Under the pieces are notes generated by a model that saw only the letters and a list, made by a program, of their open reading frames with translations, did not search any database and was not told the DNA's origin. The translations under genes were made by a program, and so were the position numbers. Source: Bacillota bacterium (GTDB lineage: Bacteria; Bacillota; Clostridia; Clostridiales; Clostridiaceae). From it: a DNA stretch of 25,028 nt. Within the stretch, counting starts at the first letter, position 1. Each line of letters starts with the position of its first letter. Of this stretch, positions 15,777-24,440 are shown piece after piece. The DNA lies in the NCBI GenBank assembly GCA_023451395.1, contig JAEXZL010000037.1, forward strand, positions 1-25,028. Reading direction: 5' to 3'.

Positions 15777-16905
15777 GCACCTCCAGTATCCTTTTTGAGG
15801 ATGGAGCTTTTAATATATAATATCCATGCCTGGAGCCGCTATCTATAACAGCTTTCTCAGAGGTATTAGAATCAATATACTTCTCCACTATCATTTCCGG
15901 GTATTCCATTTGAATTCTCACAAGGTTTTCGTAGTCTCTCACTGTAAATAAAAAGCTTATGGCTGCATATTCTTCTTCATTCTTATTCACTATCTTAGGC
16001 TCCTGTCCTAGTGCAACGGATAGAACCATATGAAGATAGTCGTAGCCTGTGGAGATATTCACAAGATGTGAGCCAATGCAGTCCCCACCCATTCTTGCTC
16101 CAATTTCCATTAGGATTATTTCTTCCCTGGAATTAATCCTAAATTCACTATGAGAAGCACCATTTTCTATTCCCAAAGCATCCAAAGCCTTAAAAACCAC
16201 TCTTTGTATATGCTCTTCCATCTCTTTTGATAGACCTGAGGGTTCAACATGAGCTTTTTCAATATAATTTGGGTATCCAGTAGTATATTTCTTTGTAGCC
16301 GCTAAAAAATAATGTTTTCCCTTAAAGCTGATACACTCCATGCTATATTCCTGACCTTCAATAAATTCCTCTATAATTGCTCTATGTTCAAAGGATTGGT
16401 CTGCTGCTTTTTTTACAGCGGTGAGCAACTCCTCATTTTTAACAACCTTATTTATACCTCTGCTTCCAGATCTGTCTGTGGGCTTTACTATAACAGGATA
16501 GGGGATAGGCAGTGTATACCCTTCTGAAATTTCATCTATAGCTATAAAACCTGGCACCTTAATTCCTGCCTTTTTCATAGCAAGACGCATTTCATATTTA
16601 TTCGTCTGCTTCTTCACATCACACCACTTATTTCCCGTTAATCCAAGCTCATTACAAAGAAAGGTTGCAGTTATATATCCAAGATCAGTAGCTATGGTCG
16701 TTACAGCAGAAGGAGATATTTTTTTGCAAAGCTCTAGAATTTTTTCCTTTTCAGTTATACTTATAGGATAAAAATAATCACTATATTCTTTTCCTACAGC
16801 ACCTTCCTCCCAAGCAAAAACATGGGTTTCATAATTAAGCTCTCTTGCTCGTTTTATAAGAGGGAGCTGAAATTCTCCCGCTCCTATTATTACGATTTTT
16901 TCCAT
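15760..16905 (-). CDS. ATP-grasp ligase, likely sugar-modifying
   Basis: The 381-residue protein has the ATP-grasp fold of carboxylate-amine ligases. It shows an N-terminal Rossmann-like preATP-grasp part (IVIIGAGEFQLPLIKRA), the ATP-binding PYPVIVKPTDRSGSRGI around residues 134-150, IIEEFIEGQEYSME, and the Mg/ATP end of the site in ILMEIGARMGGD with Glu and Asn/Arg-type ligands. Such enzymes join a carboxylate to an amine (or thiol) using ATP through an acyl-phosphate. It lies 15 bp after a WecE-type aminotransferase, so a reasonable inference is that it attaches an amino acid or other acid to the 4-amino group of a sugar, replacing the usual acetyltransferase. The substrate is not determinable. 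It is not a PurK, DdlA or CarB by context. Confidence 0.8.
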   Translation of the reverse strand: MEKIVIIGAGEFQLPLIKRARELNYETHVFAWEEGAVGKEYSDYFYPISITEKEKILELCKKISPSAVTTIATDLGYITATFLCNELGLTGNKWCDVKKQTNKYEMRLAMKKAGIKVPGFIAIDEISEGYTLPIPYPVIVKPTDRSGSRGINKVVKNEELLTAVKKAADQSFEHRAIIEEFIEGQEYSMECISFKGKHYFLAATKKYTTGYPNYIEKAHVEPSGLSKEMEEHIQRVVFKALDALGIENGASHSEFRINSREEIILMEIGARMGGDCIGSHLVNISTGYDYLHMVLSVALGQEPKIVNKNEEEYAAISFLFTVRDYENLVRIQMEYPEMIVEKYIDSNTSEKAVIDSGSRHGYYILKAPSSKRILEVLALDN

Positions 16906-16920
16906 TATATAAATCTATGC

Positions 16921-18054
16921 CTACTTTCTATAAAATTCTTTTACAGCTTCAATTACAAGATTCTGCTCTTCCTCAGTTAGCCCATAATAAAGAGGAAGCC
17001 TTACTAATCTCTCGCTTTCTCTTGTAGTATAAGTGTCCTTACCATGGAATCTTCCAAACTTTACTCCTGCAGGGGCACTATGAAGAGGAATATAATGAAA
17101 TACTGCTTGAATATCCTTTTCCCTAAGCCAATCTATAAGCATATTTCTTTCCTCTAAATCCTTTGCCTTTATATAGTAAAGATGTCCATTATGACGGCAT
17201 TCCTCTGGTACTACCGGTAGGTCAACAAGGCCTTTTTCCTCAAGCTCTAAGAAGGCATTGTGATAATAATACCAGACCTTTCTCCTATAATCATTAACTA
17301 AATCTGCAGATTCACTGAGCTGCCCCCATAGATATGCAGCATTTATATCACTGGGAAGATAGGAAGAACCATAATTTACCCAGGTATACTTATCTATCTG
17401 TCCTCTTAAAAACTTGCTTCTATCAGTTCCCTTTTCTCTTATGATTTCAGCCTTCTCCCCCATATCCTCATTTAATATGGCAATGGCTCCGCCCTCTCCC
17501 ATGCTGTAATTCTTAGTTTCATGGAAGCTAAAGCAGCCAAAATCCCCAAAGTTTCCTAAAGGCTTTCCCTTATAGGTAGCCATAAGTGCTTGTGCAGCAT
17601 CCTCCACCACTAATAGATTATGCCTTTTAGCAATATCCATTATCTCATCCATCTCGCAGCCTATCCCTGCATAATGCACAGGAATAATGGCCTTAGTCTT
17701 AGATGTAATTGCTTCTTCTATTAGCTTTTCATTTATATTCATGGTATCCGGACGAATATCCACAAAAACTAAGCTGGCTCCTCTCATTACAAAGGCATCT
17801 GCTGTGGAGGCAAAGGTATAAGAAGGCAGAATCACCTCATCTCCAGGTTTAATGTCCGCTAAAATTGCAGCCATTTCAAGAGCATGGGTACAGGAGGTAG
17901 TAAGAAGAACCTTCTCGGCTCTTAGATGTCTTCGCAGCCATTCAGTGGTCTCCTTAGTGTAAACTCCATCACCGGATATTTTATGATTATTTATTGCTTC
18001 AATAACAAATTTTGTCTCAGTACCTAAACACAGAGGTACATTAAATCCTATCAT
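16921..18054 (-). CDS. wecE: dTDP-4-amino-4,6-dideoxygalactose transaminase-like aminotransferase
   Basis: This DegT/DnrJ/EryC1-family, PLP-dependent enzyme closely resembles WecE/RffA, which makes dTDP-4-amino-4,6-dideoxygalactose from the 4-keto sugar with glutamate as donor. Visible motifs are LTTSCTHALEMAA, GDEVILPSYTFASTA, VEDAAQALMATYKGKPLG, and SFHETKNYSMGEGGA with the PLP-binding Lys (about residue 181). The C-terminal half has the YGSSYLPSDINAAYLWGQL and VFHYIPLHSAP blocks typical of WecE. The ATG at 18054 follows GGAGGG by seven nt; the TTG at 18069 overlaps that site and is unlikely. No dTDP-glucose synthesis genes (rmlA/B) lie in the window, so its substrate must come from elsewhere in the genome. 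It is six to seven bases past the preceding gene's stop. Confidence 0.92.
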   Translation of the reverse strand: MIGFNVPLCLGTETKFVIEAINNHKISGDGVYTKETTEWLRRHLRAEKVLLTTSCTHALEMAAILADIKPGDEVILPSYTFASTADAFVMRGASLVFVDIRPDTMNINEKLIEEAITSKTKAIIPVHYAGIGCEMDEIMDIAKRHNLLVVEDAAQALMATYKGKPLGNFGDFGCFSFHETKNYSMGEGGAIAILNEDMGEKAEIIREKGTDRSKFLRGQIDKYTWVNYGSSYLPSDINAAYLWGQLSESADLVNDYRRKVWYYYHNAFLELEEKGLVDLPVVPEECRHNGHLYYIKAKDLEERNMLIDWLREKDIQAVFHYIPLHSAPAGVKFGRFHGKDTYTTRESERLVRLPLYYGLTEEEQNLVIEAVKEFYRK

Positions 18055-18075
18055 GATTGCTCCCTCCAAGTATCG

Positions 18076-19407
18076 TTAGCAGTATAACGGTACTATTATT
18101 TTAATAAAAACATATAAAGTAATTACTCCTAAAAAAGTAGGAAGTGCATAGATGCCTATAGCACCGATAATTGGATGCCTTATCCTTGCTCTTTCTATTA
18201 GCTCACTAATTCCAAGAGTAATATAATACATAAATGGAATAAGCATAGGCATTAAATAGCGTCCCTGTGGCTGAAAGTCACTAAAGTAGGAATAAATTAT
18301 ACTAAGTATAATAGGAATAATAATTGAAAGAAGCATCATCCCATGAAAAAACAATCTTTCCTTAGTAACCCCTTTTTTTAACTCTTTTTTTATCTTTAGT
18401 ACTAATCCAAAGATAGCAATAATAAAAACTCCAAAATAAAAGATATAAATCCAATAATCAATGAGCAATGTCATTCCTTCAAAAACTCCAATAAAACTTA
18501 CAAAGGTAAGCTTTGCCCAATGATAAGGGGACCGAAGCATCATAGTTAAGAAGCCTACACCATCTCTAGCTAAGGTTGTTCTATTAGAAGGCTTGAAGAT
18601 ATCAACGGCATATTTCTCAGCATAAAAAGCCTCTGATTTAAGAGCAAGTAAATCTCCATTATAAATAATAAGATTGCGTATAAACCACCAGCCTGCCAAA
18701 ACAAATACTATTGCAACAATATAGAGAAGCTTGTAAACCTCCTCTTTACGATTTACAACCCCTTTTTTAAGGATATTACTAGTTCCAAGATAATAAAATA
18801 TACTGCATAATATCACACCATAAGCATTATAATAAGACAAAGCACAGAAGGCTACGCCTACCGCTAGCAATGTCCGGCTTTTTATATCCCATTTACTTTC
18901 AGCCCCTAAAATCCATGAATAAAAGACCATAGAAGTGCAGAAAATTGCAAAGGCATCATTATTAATGTAGGTGTGAAGAAAAATAAATTGAGGAAGCATT
19001 ACAATTAAAGTAACATACATCCACCTATATTCCTTTGGGAGCAGCTTCCTAGCTATTTTTATTACAAAATAGCTTGTTCCCACTGCCCAAAATAGGTTGA
19101 TACTCCTAGCTGCTATTAAAAGCATTTTAGGATCTAGAGTAAAAATACTTATAAGCTTCATTAATAAGGCCGAAAATATATTTGATAAAAAAGGCATAAA
19201 CCCATAGGATATACCCCAAACTTCGCTGCGTATAGCAGGGTCTCCCCCATAAGGTAAATATCCCCTTTCAAAAATAAACTGAGGGATTTGGTACCTCATA
19301 ATTTCATCTGGAGCTACATTTATTGGTTGATTTATAAGCCAAATCAATACTACAGCTAAGAATACTACAATATTTACCACCAATAATAGCTCTCGTCTCT
19401 CCTTCAC
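18076..19407 (-). CDS. Multi-span membrane protein, probable GT-C glycosyltransferase (PMT/ArnT or DUF2142-like)
   Basis: This protein of about 443 residues has ten or more hydrophobic segments. After the first span comes NQPINVAPDEIMRYQIPQF; an acidic Asp-Glu pair in the first outer loop is the catalytic mark of GT-C glycosyltransferases such as PMT, ArnT and the DUF2142 proteins. Those enzymes use a lipid-phosphate sugar on the outer face, which fits a cluster that also has a GtrB-type synthase and a flippase pair. The start is unclear: the GTG at 19407 has GAGGTG four nt upstream, and the GTG at 19419 is the longer alternative. It is first in the cluster, with a sigma-A promoter at 19615-19643. 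The acceptor (teichoic acid, glycan or protein) is unknown. Confidence 0.72.
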   Translation of the reverse strand: MKERRELLLVVNIVVFLAVVLIWLINQPINVAPDEIMRYQIPQFIFERGYLPYGGDPAIRSEVWGISYGFMPFLSNIFSALLMKLISIFTLDPKMLLIAARSINLFWAVGTSYFVIKIARKLLPKEYRWMYVTLIVMLPQFIFLHTYINNDAFAIFCTSMVFYSWILGAESKWDIKSRTLLAVGVAFCALSYYNAYGVILCSIFYYLGTSNILKKGVVNRKEEVYKLLYIVAIVFVLAGWWFIRNLIIYNGDLLALKSEAFYAEKYAVDIFKPSNRTTLARDGVGFLTMMLRSPYHWAKLTFVSFIGVFEGMTLLIDYWIYIFYFGVFIIAIFGLVLKIKKELKKGVTKERLFFHGMMLLSIIIPIILSIIYSYFSDFQPQGRYLMPMLIPFMYYITLGISELIERARIRHPIIGAIGIYALPTFLGVITLYVFIKIIVPLYC

Positions 19408-19614
19408 GTCACACCTCACCCCATTGATAATTTATTAATAATTTCCCCTGTTTCTTATTCGCTTGTACTAAACTATTTACTACAGTCCTACATAAGATAT
19501 GTTCTTTAATGTACATCTATACTAAATACGGAATAGCACCCAAAAAGTGTGCCTAATATTTTCTTTTTTTCTTAAATTTGCTAATAAGAAAATATATTTA
19601 TCCAGCAATAATTT

Positions 19615-19643
19615 ATTATACTATCTAGTTCACAAATTATCAA
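19615..19643 (-). promoter_or_regulatory. Sigma-A promoter of the envelope-sugar cluster
   Basis: On the minus strand TTGATA (19643-19638) and TATAAT (19620-19615) are separated by 17 bp, a near-consensus promoter. The predicted start near 19608 gives a leader of about 200 nt to the first gene. The leader includes a GGCAC...GGTGC hairpin (about 19538-19555) of unknown role. Otherwise the 475-bp gap 19420-19894 is AT-rich with no gene seen. Confidence 0.65.
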
Positions 19644-19836
19644 TTATTTCCTTTTATTCTTTTTATAGGTTGTACTTACAAAATAAATACCAACAATATT
19701 ATTAATGATACCCATAATTCAGATTTTTATGTTCTTTTAAGAGATTTATTCAACTATTCTAAAGAAACGTTACAAGAATGATTACAAGACTTTATATTAA
19801 GAAAGGAATGAAAAAACGCGGTATAATAATAATCAT

Positions 19837-19870
19837 AAAATAAGGTAGTCTTTAAAGACTACCTTATTTT
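19837..19870 (-). terminator. Perfect 34-bp palindromic terminator after asd
   Basis: The inverted repeat AAAATAAGGTAGTCTTT is followed immediately by its exact complement, giving a GGTAGTC/GACTACC core flanked by A and T runs. It can act on both strands; here it ends lysC-asd, 25 bp after the asd stop. Confidence 0.88.
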
Positions 19871-19894
19871 ATATCACAACTCATCAATTTAATT

Positions 19895-20986
19895 TTATAG
19901 AGTCTTTTTTAAAATATATCCCTCTCTGTAAAGAAGCTCTGCAATAAGCACTGCACCTCCTGCAGCACCTCTTAAAGTATTATGAGACAAACCAACAAAC
20001 TTATAATCAAAGATACTATCCTCACGAAGTCTTCCTGCGGAGATGCCCATACCTCCATAAAGATTACGATCGAGATTAGCCTGAGGCCGATTATCCTCTT
20101 CAAAGTAGGTAATAAATTGCTCCGGTGCACTGGGAAGCCCTAAGCTTTGGGGCTTTCCACTAAATTCCTTCCAAGCCCTTAATATCTCTTCCTTATCAGG
20201 CTTTTTTTCAAAGCTAACAAATACCGCAGCAGTATGTCCATCCGTTACAGGTACTCGAAGGCACTGGGTTGTAATTATTGGAGCCTCTGCTTTTATAATT
20301 TCTCCTTGGGAAATGCTTCCCCATATTTTTAAAGGCTCCTGCTCACTTTTTTCTTCCTCTCCACCAATATAAGGAATGACATTATCAAGCATTTCCGGCC
20401 ATTCCTTAAAGGTTTTACCAGCACCACTAATGGCCTGATAGGTAGTTGCTAGAACCTTTGTAGGCTTATATTTTAAAAGGGGAGTTAGAAGAGGAACATA
20501 AGACTGGATGGAGCAATTAGGCTTTACTGCCACAAAGCCCTGCTTTGTTCCAAGTCTCCTCCTTTGCACTTCTATAATCTCCAAATGATTATCATTTATT
20601 TCTGGAATTACCATAGGTACATCAGGAGTCCAACGATGGGCAGAATTATTTGAAACAACTGGAATCTCTGCCCTGGCATAGCGATATTCTAATTCCTTAA
20701 TTTCCTCCTTTTTCATATCTACAGCACAAAAAACAAAGTCCACTAAATTTGCAACCTTCTCTACTTCCCCTGAGGAAATTATTGTCATATTTTTTACTGC
20801 TTCCGGCATTGGTTCTGAAAGCTTCCATCTATTTCCCACCGCCTCTTCATAGGCTTTCCCTGCAGAACGGGGACTTGCTATAACTGCACTAATCTCAAAA
20901 TATGGATGATTTTCTAATAGGGTTATAAATCTCTGACCCACCATACCAGTAGCTCCAATTATACCTACACGCAATTTATTAATCAT
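19895..20986 (-). CDS. asd: Aspartate-semialdehyde dehydrogenase
   Basis: This enzyme reduces L-aspartyl-4-phosphate to aspartate semialdehyde with NADPH, the second step towards lysine, diaminopimelate, threonine and methionine. The 363-residue sequence has the Rossmann loop IGATGMVGQRF, the active-site Cys in VKPNCSIQSYVP, and TYQAISGAGKTFKEWPEM. These features and the length match the archaeal/fungal-type subfamily rather than the classic Gram-negative Asd. The ATG at 20986 has AGGAGG upstream. It follows lysC by 44 bp with no terminator and is expected to share the lysine-riboswitch-controlled transcript, ending at the palindrome at 19837-19870. Confidence 0.95.
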   Translation of the reverse strand: MINKLRVGIIGATGMVGQRFITLLENHPYFEISAVIASPRSAGKAYEEAVGNRWKLSEPMPEAVKNMTIISSGEVEKVANLVDFVFCAVDMKKEEIKELEYRYARAEIPVVSNNSAHRWTPDVPMVIPEINDNHLEIIEVQRRRLGTKQGFVAVKPNCSIQSYVPLLTPLLKYKPTKVLATTYQAISGAGKTFKEWPEMLDNVIPYIGGEEEKSEQEPLKIWGSISQGEIIKAEAPIITTQCLRVPVTDGHTAAVFVSFEKKPDKEEILRAWKEFSGKPQSLGLPSAPEQFITYFEEDNRPQANLDRNLYGGMGISAGRLREDSIFDYKFVGLSHNTLRGAAGGAVLIAELLYREGYILKKTL

Positions 20987-21030
20987 AATTTCCTCCTAAA
21001 ATTTTATATTTTTTTATATTATGGCAAACT

Positions 21031-22353
21031 CTATTTTATGCTTTCAAATTCGGAATAAATGGCTTTAAGTGCCTCTACAAAATCCTTCTCTTCCACTCCT
21101 ATTATAATATTTAATTCACTAGCACCCTGATCTATCATTCTTATATTAATATTAGCCTTGGCCACTGCAGTAAATATCCTTGCTGCAGTACCCTTAGTTC
21201 TTACCATATTACGTCCCACTACTGCAATCAAAGCTAGTCCATCTTCAATTTCCAGAGCTTCAGGCTTAACCCTTTTGTAAATCTCATTTATCAGCTGCTC
21301 TCTTTTATTTTCAATTTCATTAGTACTAACTATAATTGACATTGCATCAATTCCTGAAGGGATATGTTCAAAGGAAACGCAATTATTTTCAAGAATCTCA
21401 AAAACTCTTCTTCCAAAGCCAAGCTCAGAATTCATCATTCCCTTTTCAATTGTAATAGTAGAAAATCCCTTTTTACCTGCAATACCCGTTACAACTCCAT
21501 TTGAGCCAGTGATTTCAGCCTGTGGCACAATCATGGTTCCCTTATCTTCTGGATTATTGGTATTTCTAATATTAATGGGAATTTCCGCTAATCTCACAGG
21601 GAAAATGGCATCCTCATGAAGCACCGTAGCTCCCATATAAGCCATCTCTCTAAGCTCCTTATAGGTAATAGTCCTTATGACTTTAGGGTTGTCCACTAAT
21701 CTTGGATCAGCCATAAAAACCCCTGATACATCTGTCCAGTTTTCATATAAATCCGCCTTAACTGCATGAGCAACAATTGATCCAGTAATATCAGAACCAC
21801 CCCTGGAGAAGGTTTTGATGGTACCATTTGGCATAGATCCATAAAAGCCTGGTATAACTGCATGGCAATGATCTTCAAGAAGCTTGGATAAGGCAGAATT
21901 TGTTCTTTCAGAATCTAAAACTCCATTTTCCTTAAAAAAAATCCCCTTTTCAGCATCAACAAAATCAAAATCAAGATATTTAGCTAAAATCATTCCATTT
22001 AGGTACTCTCCTCTGCTTGCTATGTAATCTCTTCCTGCATGGTGCTCAATGGCTAAACGAATTCTTTCAAATTCTTTATGTAAGGATAAGTCAAGATTCA
22101 AATCATTAATAATTTCATTATATCTTTCCTCAATTTTTTTAAAGACCTGATCTACGTTTTTTTCCTCATAGGATAGGCTGTAGCACTTATATAATAAGTC
22201 TGTGATCTTTTCATCCTCTGGGAATCTTTTACCTGGAGCTGATGCAATTATGTATTTTCTTTCCCTCTCACTTTTGATAATTTGTGCTACTTTGCGAAAC
22301 TGCTCGGCATTAGCCAAGGAGCTGCCTCCGAATTTTAGAACTTTAGTTGCCAT
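21031..22353 (-). CDS. lysC: Aspartate kinase (lysine-type)
   Basis: This enzyme phosphorylates aspartate, the entry step of the aspartate amino-acid family. The 440-residue, monofunctional form has KFGGSSLANAEQFRKVA at the N-terminus, the clostridial-type IIASAPGKRFPEDEKITDLL, the catalytic FSRGGSDITGSI (about residues 190-200), and two ACT domains at the C-terminus (IEKGMMNSELGF and ALIAVVGRNMV segments), the sites of feedback control by amino acids. AAAGGGG lies upstream of the ATG at 22353. A lysine riboswitch and terminator precede it, so lysine should shut the gene off at the RNA level; asd follows. Confidence 0.95.
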   Translation of the reverse strand: MATKVLKFGGSSLANAEQFRKVAQIIKSERERKYIIASAPGKRFPEDEKITDLLYKCYSLSYEEKNVDQVFKKIEERYNEIINDLNLDLSLHKEFERIRLAIEHHAGRDYIASRGEYLNGMILAKYLDFDFVDAEKGIFFKENGVLDSERTNSALSKLLEDHCHAVIPGFYGSMPNGTIKTFSRGGSDITGSIVAHAVKADLYENWTDVSGVFMADPRLVDNPKVIRTITYKELREMAYMGATVLHEDAIFPVRLAEIPINIRNTNNPEDKGTMIVPQAEITGSNGVVTGIAGKKGFSTITIEKGMMNSELGFGRRVFEILENNCVSFEHIPSGIDAMSIIVSTNEIENKREQLINEIYKRVKPEALEIEDGLALIAVVGRNMVRTKGTAARIFTAVAKANINIRMIDQGASELNIIIGVEEKDFVEALKAIYSEFESIK

Positions 22354-22429
22354 GAATAATTTCCCCTTTAACCTTTAGTATTGTTATTACTTTGTATTAT
22401 CTGCAATGTTTAGTTTATTTTTTATATAA

Positions 22430-22451
22430 AAAATACCCCTTTAAAAGGGGC
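22430..22451 (-). terminator. Riboswitch-controlled terminator in the lysC leader
   Basis: On the minus strand AGCCCCTTTTAAAGGGGT forms a CCCCTTT/AAAGGGG-type stem followed by ATTTTTTATATAAAAAA. It lies between the lysine aptamer and the lysC start, the expected place for the expression platform. Confidence 0.85.
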
Positions 22452-22498
22452 TATAAAAATTATTCCAAGGGATATAAACCATATCGATTTTCATAATT

Positions 22499-22660
22499 AA
22501 GATAGCACTCCGCATATGCGACAGTTAAACAAATATTATTTGTTTACCCAGATAAGCCTTTCGCCTCGGTTACCTTCGGCAACAATCCCTTTCCCATAAA
22601 GCCATAACCTTGCGAAGGTCCTAGACTAAAGTACTGATGATATGCTGCACCTCTATCTTT
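22499..22660 (-). ncRNA. Lysine riboswitch (L box)
   Basis: The minus strand shows the conserved L-box pieces in order: AGAGGTGC after the 5' P1 strand, AGTA, GGGAAAGGGATTGTTGCCGA, GAGGCGAAAGGCTTATCTGG, and ACTGTCGCATATGCGGAGTGC. P1 is closed by AAGATAG (22659-22653) with CTATCTT (22505-22499). It precedes lysC and is followed by a terminator hairpin, so high lysine should cause early termination. Confidence 0.95.
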
Positions 22661-22672
22661 AATTTTTTTGCT

Positions 22673-22701
22673 ATTGTAACACAAAATTCAGAAAAGTACA
22701 A
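22673..22701 (-). promoter_or_regulatory. Sigma-A promoter of the lysC-asd operon
   Basis: On the minus strand TTGTAC (22701-22696) and TACAAT (22678-22673) have a 17-bp spacer. The predicted start near 22666 is just ahead of the riboswitch P1 stem. Confidence 0.65.
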
Positions 22702-22781
22702 ATGCAATATTTGTAAAACCCTAATACACTATTCCATTAATAGTAAGCATTATCTTTATGTTTTATTGATTAATATATAAA

Positions 22782-22826
22782 GAAATAGCATAGAAAAGGT
22801 AAAACTACACTTTTCTACGCTATTTC
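22782..22826 (-). terminator. Terminator of dnaE
   Basis: On the minus strand GAAATAGCGTAGAAAAG pairs with CTTTTCTATGCTATTTC (one mismatch) around an 11-nt loop, followed by TTTATATATT. It starts 8 bp past the dnaE stop. Confidence 0.8.
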
Positions 22827-22833
22827 ATTAAAC

Positions 22834-24101
22834 TTATTCTACTATTTTTACGTTATCCTCGCCAAATTTATCTCTTAAGAACTGAATCCCATCTCCCTTT
22901 AAATCAATCCACATATCTCTTGCTAATCGGAAATTCTGCCGCTCCTTGGCAGAAAAAATGTATAAAGGGGTATCTCCTCTATAGGGAACTAGGTATGGCT
23001 TTAAACTCCAATTTACTTCCTTAGCCATATTATTGTCCTCTACTCTTATATAAATCTTAGAAGAATTCAATTTTTCTAAGGGTTGTATGTCCTCACAGAT
23101 TATCTTAGGCGATTCATCCTCTCTTATGCTCATCTTTCCTCTAACCACTATAAGCTGATCTATATCCACCATATAGTTTACCTTTTGAAGAGTATTGGGG
23201 AATACTATAATCTCAATAGTCCCTGTAAGATCCTCCAGCTTAAGGAAGGCCATGATATTATTGTTCTTGGTAACCTTTCTGCTTACCTCAGTGATTATGC
23301 CTCCAACTATAACTCGTTCTCCATCCTCTACCCCAATATCCTTCTTCATAATTACTTCCGCTGCAGGATCATTGGATAGGGCTTCCTCCTCTAAAGTTTC
23401 AGTATCACTAAGAATCTCCTCAACGGAAATAGAGGTTTGTCTTTTAAGACTGGCAGCATATTCATCTAAAGGATGACCTGTAAGGTAAAGTCCCGTCATT
23501 TCCTTTTCCATAGCCAGGATATATTTCTTATCAAATTCCTTTATCCTTGGATATTGAATTTCTGGAACCTCAAAGGCTTCTCCTCCTTCAAGGCCACCAA
23601 AAAGGCTCATCTGTCCATCTATATTCTTCTTTTTCTGACTGGCAGCGCCATCTAGAAGCTTCTCATGAACTGCTAGCTTCTGAGAGCGGTAGCCCTTAAG
23701 ATTATCAAAGGCCCCTGCCTTAATAAGGCTTTCCACAGCTCTCTTATTAATAGCACTAGGATCAACCTTATTGCAGAAGTCAGGCAAGCCAGTAAAGCTT
23801 CCCTTTTCTTCCCTTGCCTTAACAATGGCTTCAATAACATTCATTCCCACATTCTTTACTGCAGCCAAACCAAAGCGTATGGTATCTCCCTTAACGGTAA
23901 ATTTGGAGAAGCTCTCATCAATATCCGGAGGCAGTACCTGTATCCCCTGACTTTCCGCAAAGTGAATATAAAAAGCTACCTTTTCACTGCTACCCATAAT
24001 GCTGTTAAGCATTGCTGCAATAAACTCTACAGGATAATATCTCATTAAATAAGCTGTCTGAAAACCCACCACAGCATAGGCTGCTGCATGGGACTTGTTG
24101 A
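22834..24101 (-). CDS. dnaE: DNA polymerase III alpha subunit, exon 2 (C-terminal part)
   Basis: This is the 3' exon of the replicative polymerase subunit, 422 codons including the stop. It resumes with the last two bases of a Phe codon at 24101 and reads Asn-Lys-Ser-His-Ala-Ala-Ala-Tyr-Ala, completing the FNKSH motif of the fingers domain. Next come GFQTAYLMRYYPVEFIAAML, the helix-hairpin-helix DNA-binding region (GLAAVKNVGMNVIEAI... to ESLIKAGAFD), MTGLYLTGHPLDEY, and an OB-fold near VIVGGIITEVSRKVT, ending in the tau/clamp-interaction tail region. An internal GTG at 24072 would open a 412-residue frame on its own, but it has no ribosome binding site of note. The exon is in frame with exon 1 only if the 339-bp intron is spliced out. 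A terminator follows. Confidence 0.9.
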
Positions 24102-24440
24102 CGATTTGTTATGATAAGGCTCTTTATCCTTATCTCTTCACATTTCTGCGAAGTATCGGACTATTTCATTACCCATATTTATGGGTACAGGGCACTCGTG
24201 GAGAGAATTATTACTAGGCTGTTCATCTCTCTAGTCTCTGAACCTTTATCCCTACTCTAAGCCCTTTGGGACACTTGGCTGCAGATTTGCCAATCCTTAA
24301 ACTTTTTACTATATCAAGAACATTACTTCTTGCCCCTATATCTATTACTAGCATAGGTTAGTATTTAAGGCTCTAAGGCTTTTCCTGCAATTCACCCTGT
24401 TTTCATTACTAATTACTTAGTAATGGCACTCAAATTATTA
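24102..24440 (-). ncRNA. Group I self-splicing intron in dnaE (subgroup IA-like)
   Basis: This 339-nt element interrupts dnaE inside the FNKSH motif and carries the full group I core. P1: exon GCAU (24444-24441) with guide GUGC (24429-24426), a U.G wobble at the splice site. P10: guide-side UUGA (24433-24430) with exon-2 UCAA. P2: a CATTACT/AGTAATG hairpin. P3: ACAGGGU (24400-24394) with GCCCUGU (24193-24187). P element AATTGCAGGAAA and Q element AATCTGCAGCC form P4. R GGTTCAGAGACTA (24244-24232) and S AATAGTCCG (24165-24157) form P7. P8 ACCCATA/TATGGGT; P9 CTTCGCA-GAAA-TGTGAAG; a last GATAAGG/CCTTATC hairpin; final G at 24102. The extra hairpin GAGAGA/TCTCTC between P7 and P3' points to subgroup IA. 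There is no homing endonuclease gene. Exact excision restores Tyr-Ala-Phe-Asn-Lys. Confidence 0.95.

Noticed and set aside
24102..24440. An intein or group II intron in dnaE
   Set aside because: The insert has in-frame stops and no intein motifs, and it lacks a group II domain V and GUGYG start, while the group I P, Q, R and S elements are all present.
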